Assembly: GCF_028618435.1 (NCBI RefSeq)
Contig: NZ_JAQISW010000008.1
Coordinates: 1-64,000 of the forward strand
Direction: 5' to 3'
From: Bartonella sp. MM73XJBT.G
GTDB lineage: Bacteria > Pseudomonadota > Alphaproteobacteria > Rhizobiales > Rhizobiaceae
DNA: 64,000 bases
The notes under the pieces: generated by a model
Databases searched by the model: none
What the model was told of the DNA's origin: nothing
What the model saw: the letters and a program-made list of their open reading frames with translations, nothing else
In this document: piece by piece, positions 54,908 through 64,000 of the stretch
Position numbering within the stretch: position 1 is the first letter of the stretch
How the letters are laid out: every line of letters starts with the position of its first letter
Program-made: the position numbers and the translations under genes

Positions 54908-56106
54908 TTTTATTTATTCCCAATTTCCCGATTTTAACAATACTCTGAGCTCTATAAAAAGACATGATGAAGGGTAAGATTTTTTAAAGGGCATCTTAAC
55001 AAAAATATTCTTTTTGTCGAGAAGACTTGCTTGGAAAAATGTGTTGTAAAATGTGTTGTAAGATGCAACATATTCGATCTTGAATAAGACATTGACCTAT
55101 TATTTAACTCGAGTTAGAACCTTGAATACCGTAAGATTCCCTTATTTCAAGTCTGTTCCATGTTACATCAGTCAAGATCTTTTACTGATAAGCGGGAGGC
55201 GTGTGGAGTGAAATTGTATAAGAAAAGGGGAGAAAATGCCTTTTTATGAACCTTTTCAAGGGATAAGAGCCTTATACAGCCCATGAGCCGGCACAAGTCG
55301 TGTGATGGGGGTGGACTTAAGTGTAAAGATAGATGTATTCAATAGATTGACCTTTATAAAAGATAACGCTCTTTATGGATGGTTCATTGTTGTCACGAAG
55401 TAGAGCCCATTGTGTTGTTTTTTTTATCGTTATTTTTTCAAATTCATTACACTGTGTTGCGCGGGAAGATATCTCTTTCAAAGAGTATAATATTCATTGT
55501 ACACCCCCTATTTTTCATTTAAGAAAAGGGACAAGCCGACACGATTATATACGAATTATATACTATATACGAGCCACCGATGCGGACCATAGTTCTTAAT
55601 AGTTAAGATACTTCATAAGATATATTTTTTCCTTTTTTTCGTGTTTGTTTTCATATTTTCGTTCTGCTGGTGATGGCATATAAATGATTTTAATTGATTG
55701 AAGATAAGAGGGGGGATGAGCGAGTTTTATAGATTTTGCTTTTCTCATTCAATATGTCTCCCTTCCAAATCCTCCTGGGGCATTTGTTATTTTTTCAGGG
55801 TAAAGGCTTTTTTATTGGGCGAGATCAAGGCTTGCGTGAAGAGGGAAAAATCCAAAGGAGATTATGGAGAGATCCTGCTTGATCAATTGTCGTGGATTTA
55901 AGAAGTTTTTATTTTAAGGCGGGGGAAGAAGAGCCTATTGCTTGTTTAAATTTATCTTTTTCTTCCAAGAATATTCCTTTCAGAATATTTTGGGCTTCAT
56001 GCTGAAAGAATATTTCTAAAGACAAAATTGAGAGTTGTCGTTTTTATCGTAAAAGTTAGCAGAAGTTGTTGTTTTGTCGATGTTCGATACTTGCTTCTTT
56101 TGTTAT
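54908..56106. other. Gene-poor stretch with dispersed repeat
   Basis: About 1.2 kb. Minus-strand repeat copy at ~55090-55330 (next entry); a weak fragment at ~55660-55760. A 74-codon frame at 55375-55599 has a signal-like N terminus but no other support, so I leave it out. Confidence 0.4.
55090..55330 (-). repeat. Dispersed intergenic repeat, inverted copy 4
   Basis: In reverse orientation to copies 1-3, with ACCTTGAATACCGTAAGATT, CTTATTTCAAGTCTGTTCCA, TGTTACATCAGTCAAGATC, AAATGCCTTTTTATGAA and CATGAGCCGGCACAAGTC, which are the reverse complements of blocks seen in copies 1-3. Confidence 0.6.
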
Positions 56107-56140
56107 TTTCAGTATAATCGCAAAAACGATAATACTGAAA
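56107..56140. promoter_or_regulatory. Inverted repeat before parA-like gene (operator or centromere)
   Basis: TTTCAGTATAATCG (56107-56120), six-base loop, CGATAATACTGAAA (56127-56140): 14-bp arms with one mismatch, ending 10 bases before the parA start. In small partition systems the ribbon-helix-helix protein binds such sites to repress its own operon and, often, to mark the DNA for partition. Confidence 0.7.
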
Positions 56141-56150
56141 GATGTAACGA

Positions 56151-56777
56151 ATGATCATTGGACTTTTGAATCAAAAAGGGGGTGTTGGAAAAACTACGTT
56201 GAGCGTGAATCTGGCCGCCAGTTTTGCACGTACCGGGGGACGGGTATTGCTTATTGATGTTGACCCACAGGGGAGCGCATTGGATTGGGCTGCTGCGCGT
56301 GAAGAGGCGCCTTTGTTTTCCGTTATTGGTTTACCGCGTGCAACGGTTCACAAAGAGATTACACAGATTGGCCATAGTTATGATTATATTATTATTGATG
56401 GTCCTCCGCGTGTGACGGACCTTGCGCGTAGTGCTCTTATGGCTTCGGATTTTGTACTTATCCCTGTTTTACCTAGTCCCTATGATATTTGGGCTGCTGA
56501 TGGCATTGTAAAGCTGATTGATGAAGCACGCGTTTATAAAGAAAACCTCAAATCTGCTTTTGTTATTAATCGTAAAATAGTCAATACAGCGATAGGGCGT
56601 GATGTCAATGAAGCGCTTGGCATATACCCCGTCCATGTTCTTTCTTCTAGCGTTGCACAACGTGTGATTTTTGCAGAAGCTGCAGCTCAGGGAAAGGCTG
56701 TTTATGAAGTTGATAAGCAAGGACCAGCCGCCGCAGAGATTGAAGCTGTTGCAGCGGAAATCAAGGAGTTAGCGTGA
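56151..56777 (+). CDS. ParA-family partition ATPase
   Basis: A 208-residue P-loop ATPase of the ParA/Soj-MinD type used in plasmid or chromosome segregation. The deviant Walker A is GLLNQKGGVGKTTLSVNLAA, Walker B-type LLIDVDPQGSALDW, and IIIDGPPRVTDLARSALMAS completes the nucleotide site. It lacks an N-terminal DNA-binding domain, so it is of the small (type Ib) class. It overlaps the next gene by four bases (ATGA) as a partition operon and follows a perfect inverted repeat. The context suggests an integrated plasmid or conjugative element. Full-length and apparently functional. Confidence 0.9.
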   Translation: MIIGLLNQKGGVGKTTLSVNLAASFARTGGRVLLIDVDPQGSALDWAAAREEAPLFSVIGLPRATVHKEITQIGHSYDYIIIDGPPRVTDLARSALMASDFVLIPVLPSPYDIWAADGIVKLIDEARVYKENLKSAFVINRKIVNTAIGRDVNEALGIYPVHVLSSSVAQRVIFAEAAAQGKAVYEVDKQGPAAAEIEAVAAEIKELA

Positions 56778-57004
56778 TGAATAAAAAAATTAAAATTGGC
56801 ACAAAACCAACCAATAAATCTATTCCTTTAACAGCTGATGCATGGGTAGGAATCCCCAAAGGAAACGCGAATGGAGGAATGAAGCGCCTCACGATCGATA
56901 TTCCTGAAACTTTGCATCGGTTAATGAAGGTAAGTTGTGCAAGTCGTGGAACTAAAATGGCTGATGAGGTGCGCGAACTGCTTGCAAAAAAATACGGAAA
57001 ATAA
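56774..57004 (+). CDS. Ribbon-helix-helix partition protein (ParB/ParG-like)
   Basis: A 76-residue protein with a disordered basic head (NKKIKIGTKPTNKSIPLTAD) and a C-terminal ribbon-helix-helix: RLTIDIPETLHRLMKVSCAS then RGTKMADEVRELLAKKYG. This is the layout of small CBP partners of short ParA ATPases. It is translationally coupled to the parA-like gene and is likely the autorepressor binding the inverted repeat at 56107-56140. Confidence 0.85.
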   Translation: MMNKKIKIGTKPTNKSIPLTADAWVGIPKGNANGGMKRLTIDIPETLHRLMKVSCASRGTKMADEVRELLAKKYGK

Positions 57005-58141
57005 AAATAAGATACGATAACAGATATATGATAATAAATGTGCGTTGGTTTGTTTTTTTAAAAAGATGATATCGGTCATTTTTACATGAAATTAATCGTG
57101 ATAAAAGCGCTCATTTTTTACATGGATTGTTTTATTTAAGTTATTTTGCATAAGATTTATTTCATGAAAGGGTCATAAACCTATAAAAAATTCTTTATTT
57201 TAACTCTTCTGCGATGGATGAGATCCTCCTCCTTATTATTTTTATCATCGCTGGATAGGTCAGTTTATTTTTCCATAACAATTGTCTTGATCATGATTTT
57301 AATGTGGAGTTATTTGTTGTTTATTTTACTGAAATACATGGGTAAATAATGTAAATTAACAGTAGCTTTGATTGTTTTTTTCTGCTAGACGATGCTTTCT
57401 TTTTAAAATTATATTCATGTTTATCAGGGGGGATGAAAATCAATAAAATTAACTGATATGAGCGTGCTATAAGCTTTCCTTATAACCCCAAAAAATCATA
57501 GAGTATGATATGAAATTATTTCTTTCATTTTTGCGATTTTATAGACTATGTGTGCTTTTATGGACTGAGTATTGAATGTTACTTGATGGTAGGTAAAGAA
57601 TAATTTTTTATGGCTATCAGGAATGTATAAGATCGCTTTTTTAGAGTTTCTATTGGCATTTGAAAAGTGTGGGGCGAGTTTAAGTTTTTTTCTTTCTTAG
57701 CAAATTAAGAAAGTGGATTAAGAAATAAGCAAGAACGCAATCAAATCATTAAAAGAGTTGTTGTTTCGTTTGCAGAAGATTTGCAATGGGTCTAGGTATG
57801 GTGAATTTTTGATACGATATTTGTGCTGCTTTTCATGATGAAGTGGTTCTTGAAGAAAAACTCTTGAAAAAAGTGATTAAAAGCATTTTTGAAAATATTA
57901 AGATATTAAATTGCTGCTGAAGTTTAAACCGCTCAAATCTAAAGAGCTACTGCGTAGATAACATTACAAATATAAGTCCAATAAAACAACTCTCATGATG
58001 CAACATATTGGCGTTGAAGGTGTTCGTATTTGTCAAAGGAAAAGTATACGTAAGAGCACGATACAGGGATTTTGTGAAACCAACGATGTCGTTCTCAAAG
58101 TATAAAACAAGTTAGTATAAAATAAAAAGAGGGGTAAAACC
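57005..58141. other. Gene-poor stretch with decayed coding pieces
   Basis: About 1.1 kb. Plus-strand pieces read like protein without starts, e.g. ~57829-57924 (HDEVVLEEKLLKKVIKSIFE then NIKIL) and ~57998-58105 (MQHIGVEGVRICQRKSI.. to NDVVLKV and stop). They appear to be remnants of genes lost upstream of the EexN-like genes. No family recognised. Confidence 0.4.
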
Positions 58142-58429
58142 ATGAACAAGATCATTCTAACAGCATTGTTGTTTTGCACAGGGCTTGTGGCTGTTGGTTG
58201 TGAAAAAAACTACAGTGTTGAGGAATTTAAGAAAGATAAAAAGTTGATGCAAGAATGGGGAAAGAAATGCGATAAGATGGGCCCCTCTGCTTTTTCAACT
58301 AAGAATTGTCAAAATGTCATGCAAGCCGATATGGAACTTTTTCAAGAGCATTATAGAAATCTTGCAAAGGAACTTCGTGAAAATAGCAAAAAGGGGAATG
58401 AAACTGAAAAACAGCAGGACAATCATTAA
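58142..58429 (+). CDS. EexN-like lipoprotein, copy 1
   Basis: A 95-residue lipoprotein with signal peptide NKIILTALLFCTGLVAVGC (lipobox AVGC) and a mature part CEKNYSVEEFKKDKKLMQEW, which matches the entry-exclusion EexN family of conjugation systems. GAGGGG precedes the ATG. A related second copy lies 185 bp downstream. Entry-exclusion lipoproteins prevent redundant mating, so with the ParA/RHH pair it hints at a former conjugative plasmid. EexN-like proteins are also seen alone in Bartonella. Confidence 0.8.
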   Translation: MNKIILTALLFCTGLVAVGCEKNYSVEEFKKDKKLMQEWGKKCDKMGPSAFSTKNCQNVMQADMELFQEHYRNLAKELRENSKKGNETEKQQDNH

Positions 58430-58614
58430 ATCATAAACAATATCGATAGGAGGATGCTTTCTTTGTATTCTATTGATTTAAGGATTGTAAAAAATCGCGT
58501 ACAGAAGTTGGATTTAAAATTTTTGAAAATGCACAATGAGCCAAATATGCAATTTTTTGCGGGATGTTTGATTGTGTTCAAATTTTATCAATCTCAAGGA
58601 AGGGGGATTTATTA

Positions 58615-58833
58615 ATGAATAAAGTCGTTATTATAGCATTACTGTTTTGCATTGGATTTGCTGTTGCTGGTTGTGAAAAGACTTATAGCGTAGAAGATTT
58701 TAAGAAAGATGAAAAATTAATGCAAGAATGGGGACTGAAATGTGAAAATATGGAGGAATCTTCCAGAGATAAATCTAAAAACTGTCGAAATGTTAAACAA
58801 GCATATATGGAATTTCTTTTTGGCTTTCATTAA
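58615..58833 (+). CDS. EexN-like lipoprotein, copy 2 (short)
   Basis: A 72-residue paralogue of the gene at 58142: signal peptide NKVVIIALLFCIGFAVAGC, then CEKTYSVEDFKKDEKLMQEW, and a divergent end finishing EFLFGFH. It is ~23 residues shorter than copy 1, so the C terminus may be truncated. AAGGAAGGGGG lies upstream of the ATG at 58615; the frame upstream to 58564 is not used. Confidence 0.75.
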   Translation: MNKVVIIALLFCIGFAVAGCEKTYSVEDFKKDEKLMQEWGLKCENMEESSRDKSKNCRNVKQAYMEFLFGFH

Positions 58834-60241
58834 AAAATAAAACTCAATAGGTTATTCTATCAATAAGGGATTGGACCGTTATTGATTTTATTCCGTTTTT
58901 GGGTGTTTCATCTCTTACTTTTGGGGCGCTTTTGACTTTAAGAGCTAATCTTTTACGGTTTGCACTCTTTGTGGAACAGATGACATACTGTCATCTGTTC
59001 CGCTAAAAAATGCTTTCAATTGTGGTACTGTTGCACTGGAATGAGCCGCCGCATGTTGGGGCTCATTTTTTCAAACTATGCGCTGATTTTTTTTACATCT
59101 TGGTTGCATGCATGATGAAATATGAGATTCAAATGTTGGGCTATGTTGGGAGTTTAATACAAATAAATATTTTATCATACAAAGAAAGGCTTTAAGCTTT
59201 ACGGCTAATTTTGAAAAAATTGGAAGGAAAATATCTGTTTGGAATTTACTTTTTTCCGTTTTTTTTAAGAGAGAGAAAAAAGCATTTTGAATGGATTTAT
59301 TATCGTTTTATAGTCAAATGTTTTTCTCACACTATTTTTAAAAAAGCGCTTTTTATTTGAGAATATTATCACTTCAGGTGAGTGCGTGAGCCACTTATAC
59401 TAGGACGGTTTTGCTGGATCTGTGAGGTGTTAACCGTTCCTCATGCCTTTTCAAATTTTGCCTTCCAAGTTTACTCCCCTTTTCTTGCTGTTTTTATTAT
59501 AATTGTGCCGTCGTATTATCGTTTTGAGTGGTGGTGGAGCCCATGTAAAATTTACGCATGCGTTTTTTTGTTCTTAAGGGGTCGTATTCTTCGGACAATG
59601 CTTTGATATGTAAAGAGTGTTTAGTGTTTTTTCATGTTGAATGAGCCCCCGATATTCGTAGAATTTTCTCACTTCAAATCTGTTCTAGGTTGAGCTACGC
59701 AAAATCCATGTTTTTTGCACGTTAAAAATGAAAGTGTTTCCTCGTGAATAAAAAATGATTGAAAAAAAGCAGACAAATGCCTTTTATAAACTTATCTCAA
59801 GAGCCAAGGTGTATAGCACCATGAGGGGCTTTAATGTATGATGGAGCGGCTTTCTTTTTCATAAACGTCAAGATGGTGGTGTTTTTAGCGTAAGCTTCAA
59901 TATTATCCTTTAGGGGCGTGATATGTCTTGAAGGAGGAAGTTAACGATAAGCTGCTTGATAAGAAGATAAATTGTTTACAAATTGAATCTGGTCGAAAAC
60001 TCTGTCCTTTAAGGGTAGGGATGACGTTGGGATTCAAGGGAGCGTGAAAAGACAAAACTAATGGTTAAAAATGCAGATAATAAAAAGTAGAGGTTAACAT
60101 CAAAAAAGTTGCAAGCGATGTTTGAAATTGGGAGGTGATTTATCTAGAGAGCTAAAATTTTACTTTGACCTTGTGGAAAATTAAGATGCTTATTTGTACA
60201 GATTACGAAAAGTTTGCACAGATTACGAAAATCTAGGAGAT
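58834..60241. other. Gene-poor stretch with inverted dispersed repeat
   Basis: About 1.4 kb without a supported gene. A minus-strand dispersed-repeat copy lies at ~59635-59900, with TTGAATGAGCCCCCGATATT, TCACTTCAAATCTGTTCTAG, AAATGCCTTTTATAAACTT. Frames at 59010-59195 and 59382-59606 have no features beyond hydrophobic runs. Confidence 0.4.
59635..59900 (-). repeat. Dispersed intergenic repeat, inverted copy 5
   Basis: Reverse-complement blocks of copies 1-3: TTGAATGAGCCC (from CTCATTCAAC..), CACTTCAAATCTGTTC (from GAACAGATTTGAAATG), AAATGCCTTTTATAAACTT. Confidence 0.55.
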
Positions 60242-60346
60242 TTATGCCTCGTATATTTCTATGATGAGCGCTAAAAATACAACAAAAGCATTGAGGGTAA
60301 TAATCAAGGTTGAATAAAGCATCGCGGCTTTTATGAGATCAACCAT
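60242..60346 (-). CDS. 34-residue membrane peptide
   Basis: A short frame from ATG at 60346, with AGAGGATCTT upstream, encoding VDLIKAAMLYSTLIITLNAF then VVFLALIIEIYEA: one membrane helix with a charged start and end. It stands alone in gene-poor DNA. The ribosome site and clean composition suggest a real small membrane protein, holin-like or regulatory; I recognise no family. Confidence 0.5.
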   Translation of the reverse strand: MVDLIKAAMLYSTLIITLNAFVVFLALIIEIYEA

Positions 60347-60999
60347 AAGATCCTCTTTCTGTTCTTTTGGAGGTGATTTTAATTGAGTAACAATATGTTA
60401 CAGCCTGTAATATATGCGGGTATAACATATTCGGCAAGTTTAAATTTTTTCTTTATTTATAAGATTTTTTGAGGCGTTTGAGCACTGTGAGTGCATAAAA
60501 AGGAAAACTTTAAAGTTAATATTGGTTGATTTTATAGGTTTTGTATTGCGGCAAACTTTTTTTATCCCATGATGCCATAAAATACGGTTATTTATAGCGG
60601 TAATATAAGGCATATAAGTTTTTTGAAACGTTTTTGTGTTTTTTATTGCGTGTTAAGTGTCTTTTAGTATGCAAATGAATATTTGTAGGTTTGTTTGTTG
60701 AGTTTTTCGTTCAAGTGAATTTCATGAGGAGGTGTCAAGAGAAGCCTGCTTGACAAAAATTTGGATTGTATACAGAGCAGATGGAGTTAAGTTTTTTGTT
60801 TTAAGGTATGGGGAGAAAGTCAAATAGGCTTTTTGATCGATTTTACTTCATAACAAGATTAGTTAAGGCTGTTTGCGATATATTTTCACACGAAGAAAGA
60901 AATGTTCCAAATGGAATATTCTTATGTTGCATATTCATGCGCTTGTTTGAAAAAACAATCTCTTAAGGCGTAAGTCTATTTCGTACTGGCTCTCATGAA

Positions 61000-61080
61000 T
61001 GGTATAACGGTAAAGCCTCCTTGGAAATAATATAAAATCCATTGAGCTCCCATCTTTATGCTTCGTAAGGAAGATGAAGA
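61000..61080 (+). repeat. Dispersed intergenic repeat, partial copy 6
   Basis: TGAATGGTATAACGGTAAAG, AATATAAAATCCATTGAGC, CCCATCTTTATGCTTCGTAA: the left part of copy 3 in the same orientation. Confidence 0.6.
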
Positions 61081-61159
61081 GGAAATTTTTAAACAGAGTA
61101 ATAGGGAAAGAATTAAGCATTATTTGTTGGTAATGCATTGATTTGTAATGATAATTTAC

Positions 61160-61440
61160 TGCTTTGCATATTGAGTGAGAGTCTTGAATACCCAAAGATT
61201 CTCTTATTTTAAATCTTTTTATATTAAATCAACCAAAATCATGTTTTTTGAACATGACAAGCAAGAAGAGCCCTGTGGTATGAAACTATACAAGAAAGAT
61301 ACCTCTTATGAAGCGTCTTCAAGTGCCAAGAGAGTAACATTGGGGGGAGTGAGGTGGGGGTAATGCCGGTTTGCTGGCTTGCTCTTTTATGAAGCATAAA
61401 GATTAAGAGCTCGATGAATTTTATCCATTTTATAGGAGAT
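61160..61440 (-). repeat. Dispersed intergenic repeat, inverted copy 7
   Basis: Inverted relative to copies 1-3, with CTTGAATACCCAAAGATTCTC, AAATCTTTTTATATTAAATC, AATGCCGGTTTGCTGGCTTG, TTTTATGAAGCATAAAGATT and GAGCTCGATGAATTTTATCC. It faces copy 6, forming a loose inverted pair. Confidence 0.6.
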
Positions 61441-62406
61441 TTATCATTATATCATTTTTGCGTCCGGTGCAAAATGAATTTGGGTGCAATAAGCTTATGT
61501 GGAATAGACTTATGTGAAATAGACTTGGGGGGAGGCTGCCTTTAAGAGATTGTTTTTTCAAACAAGCGCATGAATATGAGATTAAAGGCGTATCGAACGG
61601 ATGGGTTAAGAAACGCTTGAAAAGGTTCAAAAAATCTTATATAGTCGCTTATTGCAAAGAAAAGCGAAATGATAATTGAAAAAGGGAGATGGATGGCTAT
61701 TTAGCTATTTTAAGATGTCTTTTTTAATAGTGCTATATGGCTGATCTGTTCAAAAGAGAATTCTTTTTGTGTTTTATGCAAAATATTGCATGTATGTAAA
61801 AAGAGTAGAGTGTGTGGGTATCTTTTTGAATGGATGCAAACTAATCTTGTCGGGTGCTATCTTATAGGCGCCAGAAACTATGCAGGTTTAGGTGAGTGGA
61901 AAGCCATAAAGTTTATGGAGGGTGAATATTGCTATCGGTGAAATGCTGAAGTTCTTAATGGGCTTAAGTCTTTATTTGCTGCGAATTTTTGGCGGCAAGT
62001 GTTTTTTATGACTAAGTTATCGTTAGAGAGTTATTGTTTTCTGTCGAAGGCTTGGTGGTGATAAAGCAGACAAAATAAAATAATCGAGGATAAAATAAGC
62101 AAGGCGAAACAGACAGAGAAAATTTGAGAAAATTTGGAAGTTTCGATATTGCTGCGCAGGGGTTTAAGTCTATAGCATTTTGGTGAATGTGTGTAGTAGC
62201 AATAATAGTTTTGGAGCAAAGCAAGAAAATATTTCAGAGAATATGTTGAAAGTTGAAGTGGTACGCACTTTTAAGGGGTGTTGTGCTGTTGTCTGGGCAG
62301 TGTTGGCATCATCAGCGCGATTGGGTGTATCAGCATTGAAGAAAAACTGTTTAATCTCCCTCATTTGAAAGTAAGATTGAACAATATGGTTGAAGGGGAA
62401 ATAAAA

Positions 62407-62811
62407 ATGTCTGTAGTGCAATATGGTGATGATAGTTTTGCTACAAAAGCAAAAGCTCTTGATAATAACCTTATTGATCGTGATTGGGCGATGACAAAAT
62501 TTGTCGCTGCTGTGAAAGGATTAGCACAAGTGGTTGATTATGAAAGCAATATGCTAGAGAGCAGTGGTGTTCCAGATTACGAAGAAATAAATTTATGTAA
62601 AATACGTGGTTTGCGTGATCTTAATAAATCGATGAGCGATGTGAGACGCTACATGAATCAAGATATTGAGCATGAGGTTGAAAGTTTGCTGTCTGATTTA
62701 CAAAAAAAACTACAGCGTAATAGTGAATTACTTCAAACACATTTAAATGCAGTCAATGATCTTTCGCAAGCTATGCAACTCTCTGGACTTGCAAAGGAAT
62801 TAGAAGAATAA
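62407..62811 (+). CDS. Small coiled-coil protein, possibly FlgN-like
   Basis: A 134-residue, nearly all-helical protein beginning SVVQYGDDSFATKAKALDNN, with LSDLQKKLQRNSELLQTHLN and NDLSQAMQLSGLAKELEE. The helix pattern and position of the later SKLYS resemble FlgN-type chaperones only remotely; lineage-4 Bartonella lacks flagella, so this would be a relic or a different family. GAAGGGG precedes the ATG at 62407; the frame is open upstream to 62278. The stop at 62809-62811 is followed in frame by 19 more sensible codons (SKLYSAVLRNYYDEVEQWFE), so it may be an early stop. Confidence 0.55.
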   Translation: MSVVQYGDDSFATKAKALDNNLIDRDWAMTKFVAAVKGLAQVVDYESNMLESSGVPDYEEINLCKIRGLRDLNKSMSDVRRYMNQDIEHEVESLLSDLQKKLQRNSELLQTHLNAVNDLSQAMQLSGLAKELEE

Positions 62812-62929
62812 TCTAAACTTTATTCAGCTGTTCTACGCAATTATTATGATGAGGTAGAGCAGTGGTTTGAATAAAGAGTGTGTTTTTCAGTCTCTATATT
62901 TTAAGTGCGTTTGAGTATTTAAATTATCG

Positions 62930-63175
62930 TTTTGCTGTTCTGTAAAATAGAGCCTACAATCTCTTTTAGGGTGATGTCACGCGCACACCTTTGTGGTAAG
63001 TTAAGTGCAGCGGCTAATTTTTTATAGAATATTGTTCTACAGAGTGGGTTGATAGGCACTTCATTTTTTCGTTGAAGGGAAGGGGGATAAGAGAATGTTG
63101 TGACCGCTTCATGATGCCTTATGAAACAATCTCTTTTCAAGTGTGGTGATGTAAAAGGTATAGTGATGTAAAGTT
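62930..63175 (+). repeat. Direct repeat, unit A
   Basis: Repeats at ~63235-63450 with GATGTCACGCGCA-ACCTTTGTGGT, AAGTGCAGCGGCT, TTTTTTATAGAATATTGTTC, TACAGAGTGGGTTGATAGGC and TTTTTCGTTGAAGGGAAGGG in the same order. Confidence 0.8.
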
Positions 63176-63234
63176 TTCCCTATTAAGTACTTTTTAGAGT
63201 TTTTAATGAGTATTGCTTTTAAATCTTATAAAAC

Positions 63235-63450
63235 CCTCTTATTTGAAGTGTGATGATGTCACGCGCATACCTTTGTGGTGAGCTAAGTGCAGCGGCTTTA
63301 AGAGAAAGCAAATTTTTTATAGAATATTGTTCTACAGAGTGGGTTGATAGGCACTTTATTTTTTCGTTGAAGGGAAGGGGGATGAGCGAATGTTTTGACC
63401 GCTCCATGATATCTTATGCAAGCGTTTCCTTTAAAGTATGATGAGATAAA
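63235..63450 (+). repeat. Direct repeat, unit B
   Basis: Second unit of the pair, ~300 bp from unit A, with an extra block between GCAGCGGCT and the T-run. Neither unit encodes a supported protein; frames inside are similar because the DNA is. Confidence 0.8.
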
Positions 63451-63605
63451 GCGGTTAGTTACTGCAAGCTTTATATTTGAGATAAAAAGGCGGTTTAGTA
63501 TTTTCTCTTCTGTTGTCGTTTTTGTATGCCAGATTGGAGAACGCGTATCTCTGTTGGGATTCATATTTGAAAAAGGGAAGGTAGCTTCATTGGAGGAGAA
63601 TTATA

Positions 63606-63657
63606 AAGCTGTAAAGGTGATATTTTTATCATCATCTTTTTGCTTTACAGCTTTTAA
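63606..63657. terminator. Possible hairpin, AAAGCTGTAAAG/CTTTACAGCTTT
   Basis: A 12-bp perfect stem with a ~25-base loop, ending in T residues. It lies past the direct repeats; no gene clearly uses it. Confidence 0.4.
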
Positions 63658-63834
63658 AAGAATTTAAAGCACTGTCTTTTAAAGAGTGAAGATCATATAT
63701 TTTTTATGTTTTTGTTTATTGCATTTTTAATGGGATAACGCCCCTCATGCAAAACAGAGCGATTCAAAAAGAATAGATTTATTGTTTCCAATGTACGCGC
63801 TTGTTTTAAAGAAATATTTCTCAAGGCTTGTCAC

Positions 63835-64000
63835 ACCCATTTTGTAACAGTGCCGATTTCGTGATGTCAGTTTGTGACGTGACGCTGCCCATGAAGGTAT
63901 AAAGCCTTCATGGAAATAATATAAAGTCTACAGAACACTCTCAGTCCTATAAAGAAGTAAGTTGGCATTGTCATGTTTTTCAGCAACGTCACTTTGCTAT
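63835..64000 (+). repeat. Dispersed intergenic repeat, copy 8 (runs off window)
   Basis: Same orientation as copies 1-3: GAAGGTATAAAGCCTTCATGG, AATAATATAAAGTCTAC, CCTATAAAGAAGTAAGTTGG, CATTGTCATG. Continues past the end of the window. Confidence 0.55.

Larger units (their letters stand above)
60347..62406. other. Gene-poor stretch with dispersed repeats
   Basis: About 2 kb with no supported gene. A partial plus-strand repeat copy lies at ~61000-61080 and an inverted copy at ~61160-61440. Frames at 60935-61195, 61430-61630 and 62012-62421 are short and unsupported. Confidence 0.4.

Noticed and set aside
63416-63667. 83-codon frame past the direct repeats
   Set aside because: Starts inside repeat unit B and ends in the hairpin; no protein-like features.

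Overview
The window is chromosomal DNA of a Bartonella, most likely a lineage-4 species. It is AT-rich, has long gene-poor stretches, and carries the VirB/VirD4 type IV secretion system (T4SS) with Bartonella effector protein (Bep) genes. These have FIC, tyrosine-motif and BID domains and share the basic C-terminal tail of that family. I did not fix the species.

Region by region. 1-3.6 kb: two genes of hexapeptide (YGNAKV-type) repeats and a frameshifted gene, in mostly empty DNA. 3.6-7.1 kb: a minus-strand cluster of a broken tRNA-dependent cyclodipeptide synthase (CDPS), a cytochrome P450 and an MFS exporter. Its gene content matches the Bacillus pulcherriminic-acid set YvmC/CypX/YvmA, which is very unusual for this genus. 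7.9-22.2 kb: mainly ordinary core genes (membrane protein, pyrF, hisS, peroxiredoxin, pgm, yjdM-like, nfuA-like, uspA-like, trpS, murJ), with a decayed Brt RNA/XRE regulator copy at 10.7-11.3 kb.

22.9-48.7 kb: the T4SS island, all on the minus strand. In transcription order it runs virB2-virB11, biaA-like antitoxin, bepA, virD4, a relic of a second antitoxin, bepC, a multi-tyrosine Bep, an ITIM-like Bep, a two-BID Bep, a proline-rich repeat Bep with two BIDs, and an 805-residue FIC Bep. VirB2-11 build the envelope channel and pilus, VirD4 recruits substrates through their BID and C-terminal signals, and the Beps act inside host cells. All three FIC proteins have a non-canonical FIC loop.

49-57 kb: a SNase-fold protein divergent from virB2, an intact XRE regulator with its upstream Brt-type RNA, a HAD phosphatase overlapping ribF, a DUF442 protein, and a plasmid-style ParA/ribbon-helix-helix partition pair preceded by an inverted repeat. 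57-64 kb: two EexN-like lipoproteins, a 34-residue membrane peptide, a coiled-coil protein with possible remote FlgN likeness, and long gene-poor DNA with copies of a dispersed intergenic repeat. No tRNA, rRNA, CRISPR array or insertion sequence was recognised. Domain and family calls are from reading the sequence; no search was run.
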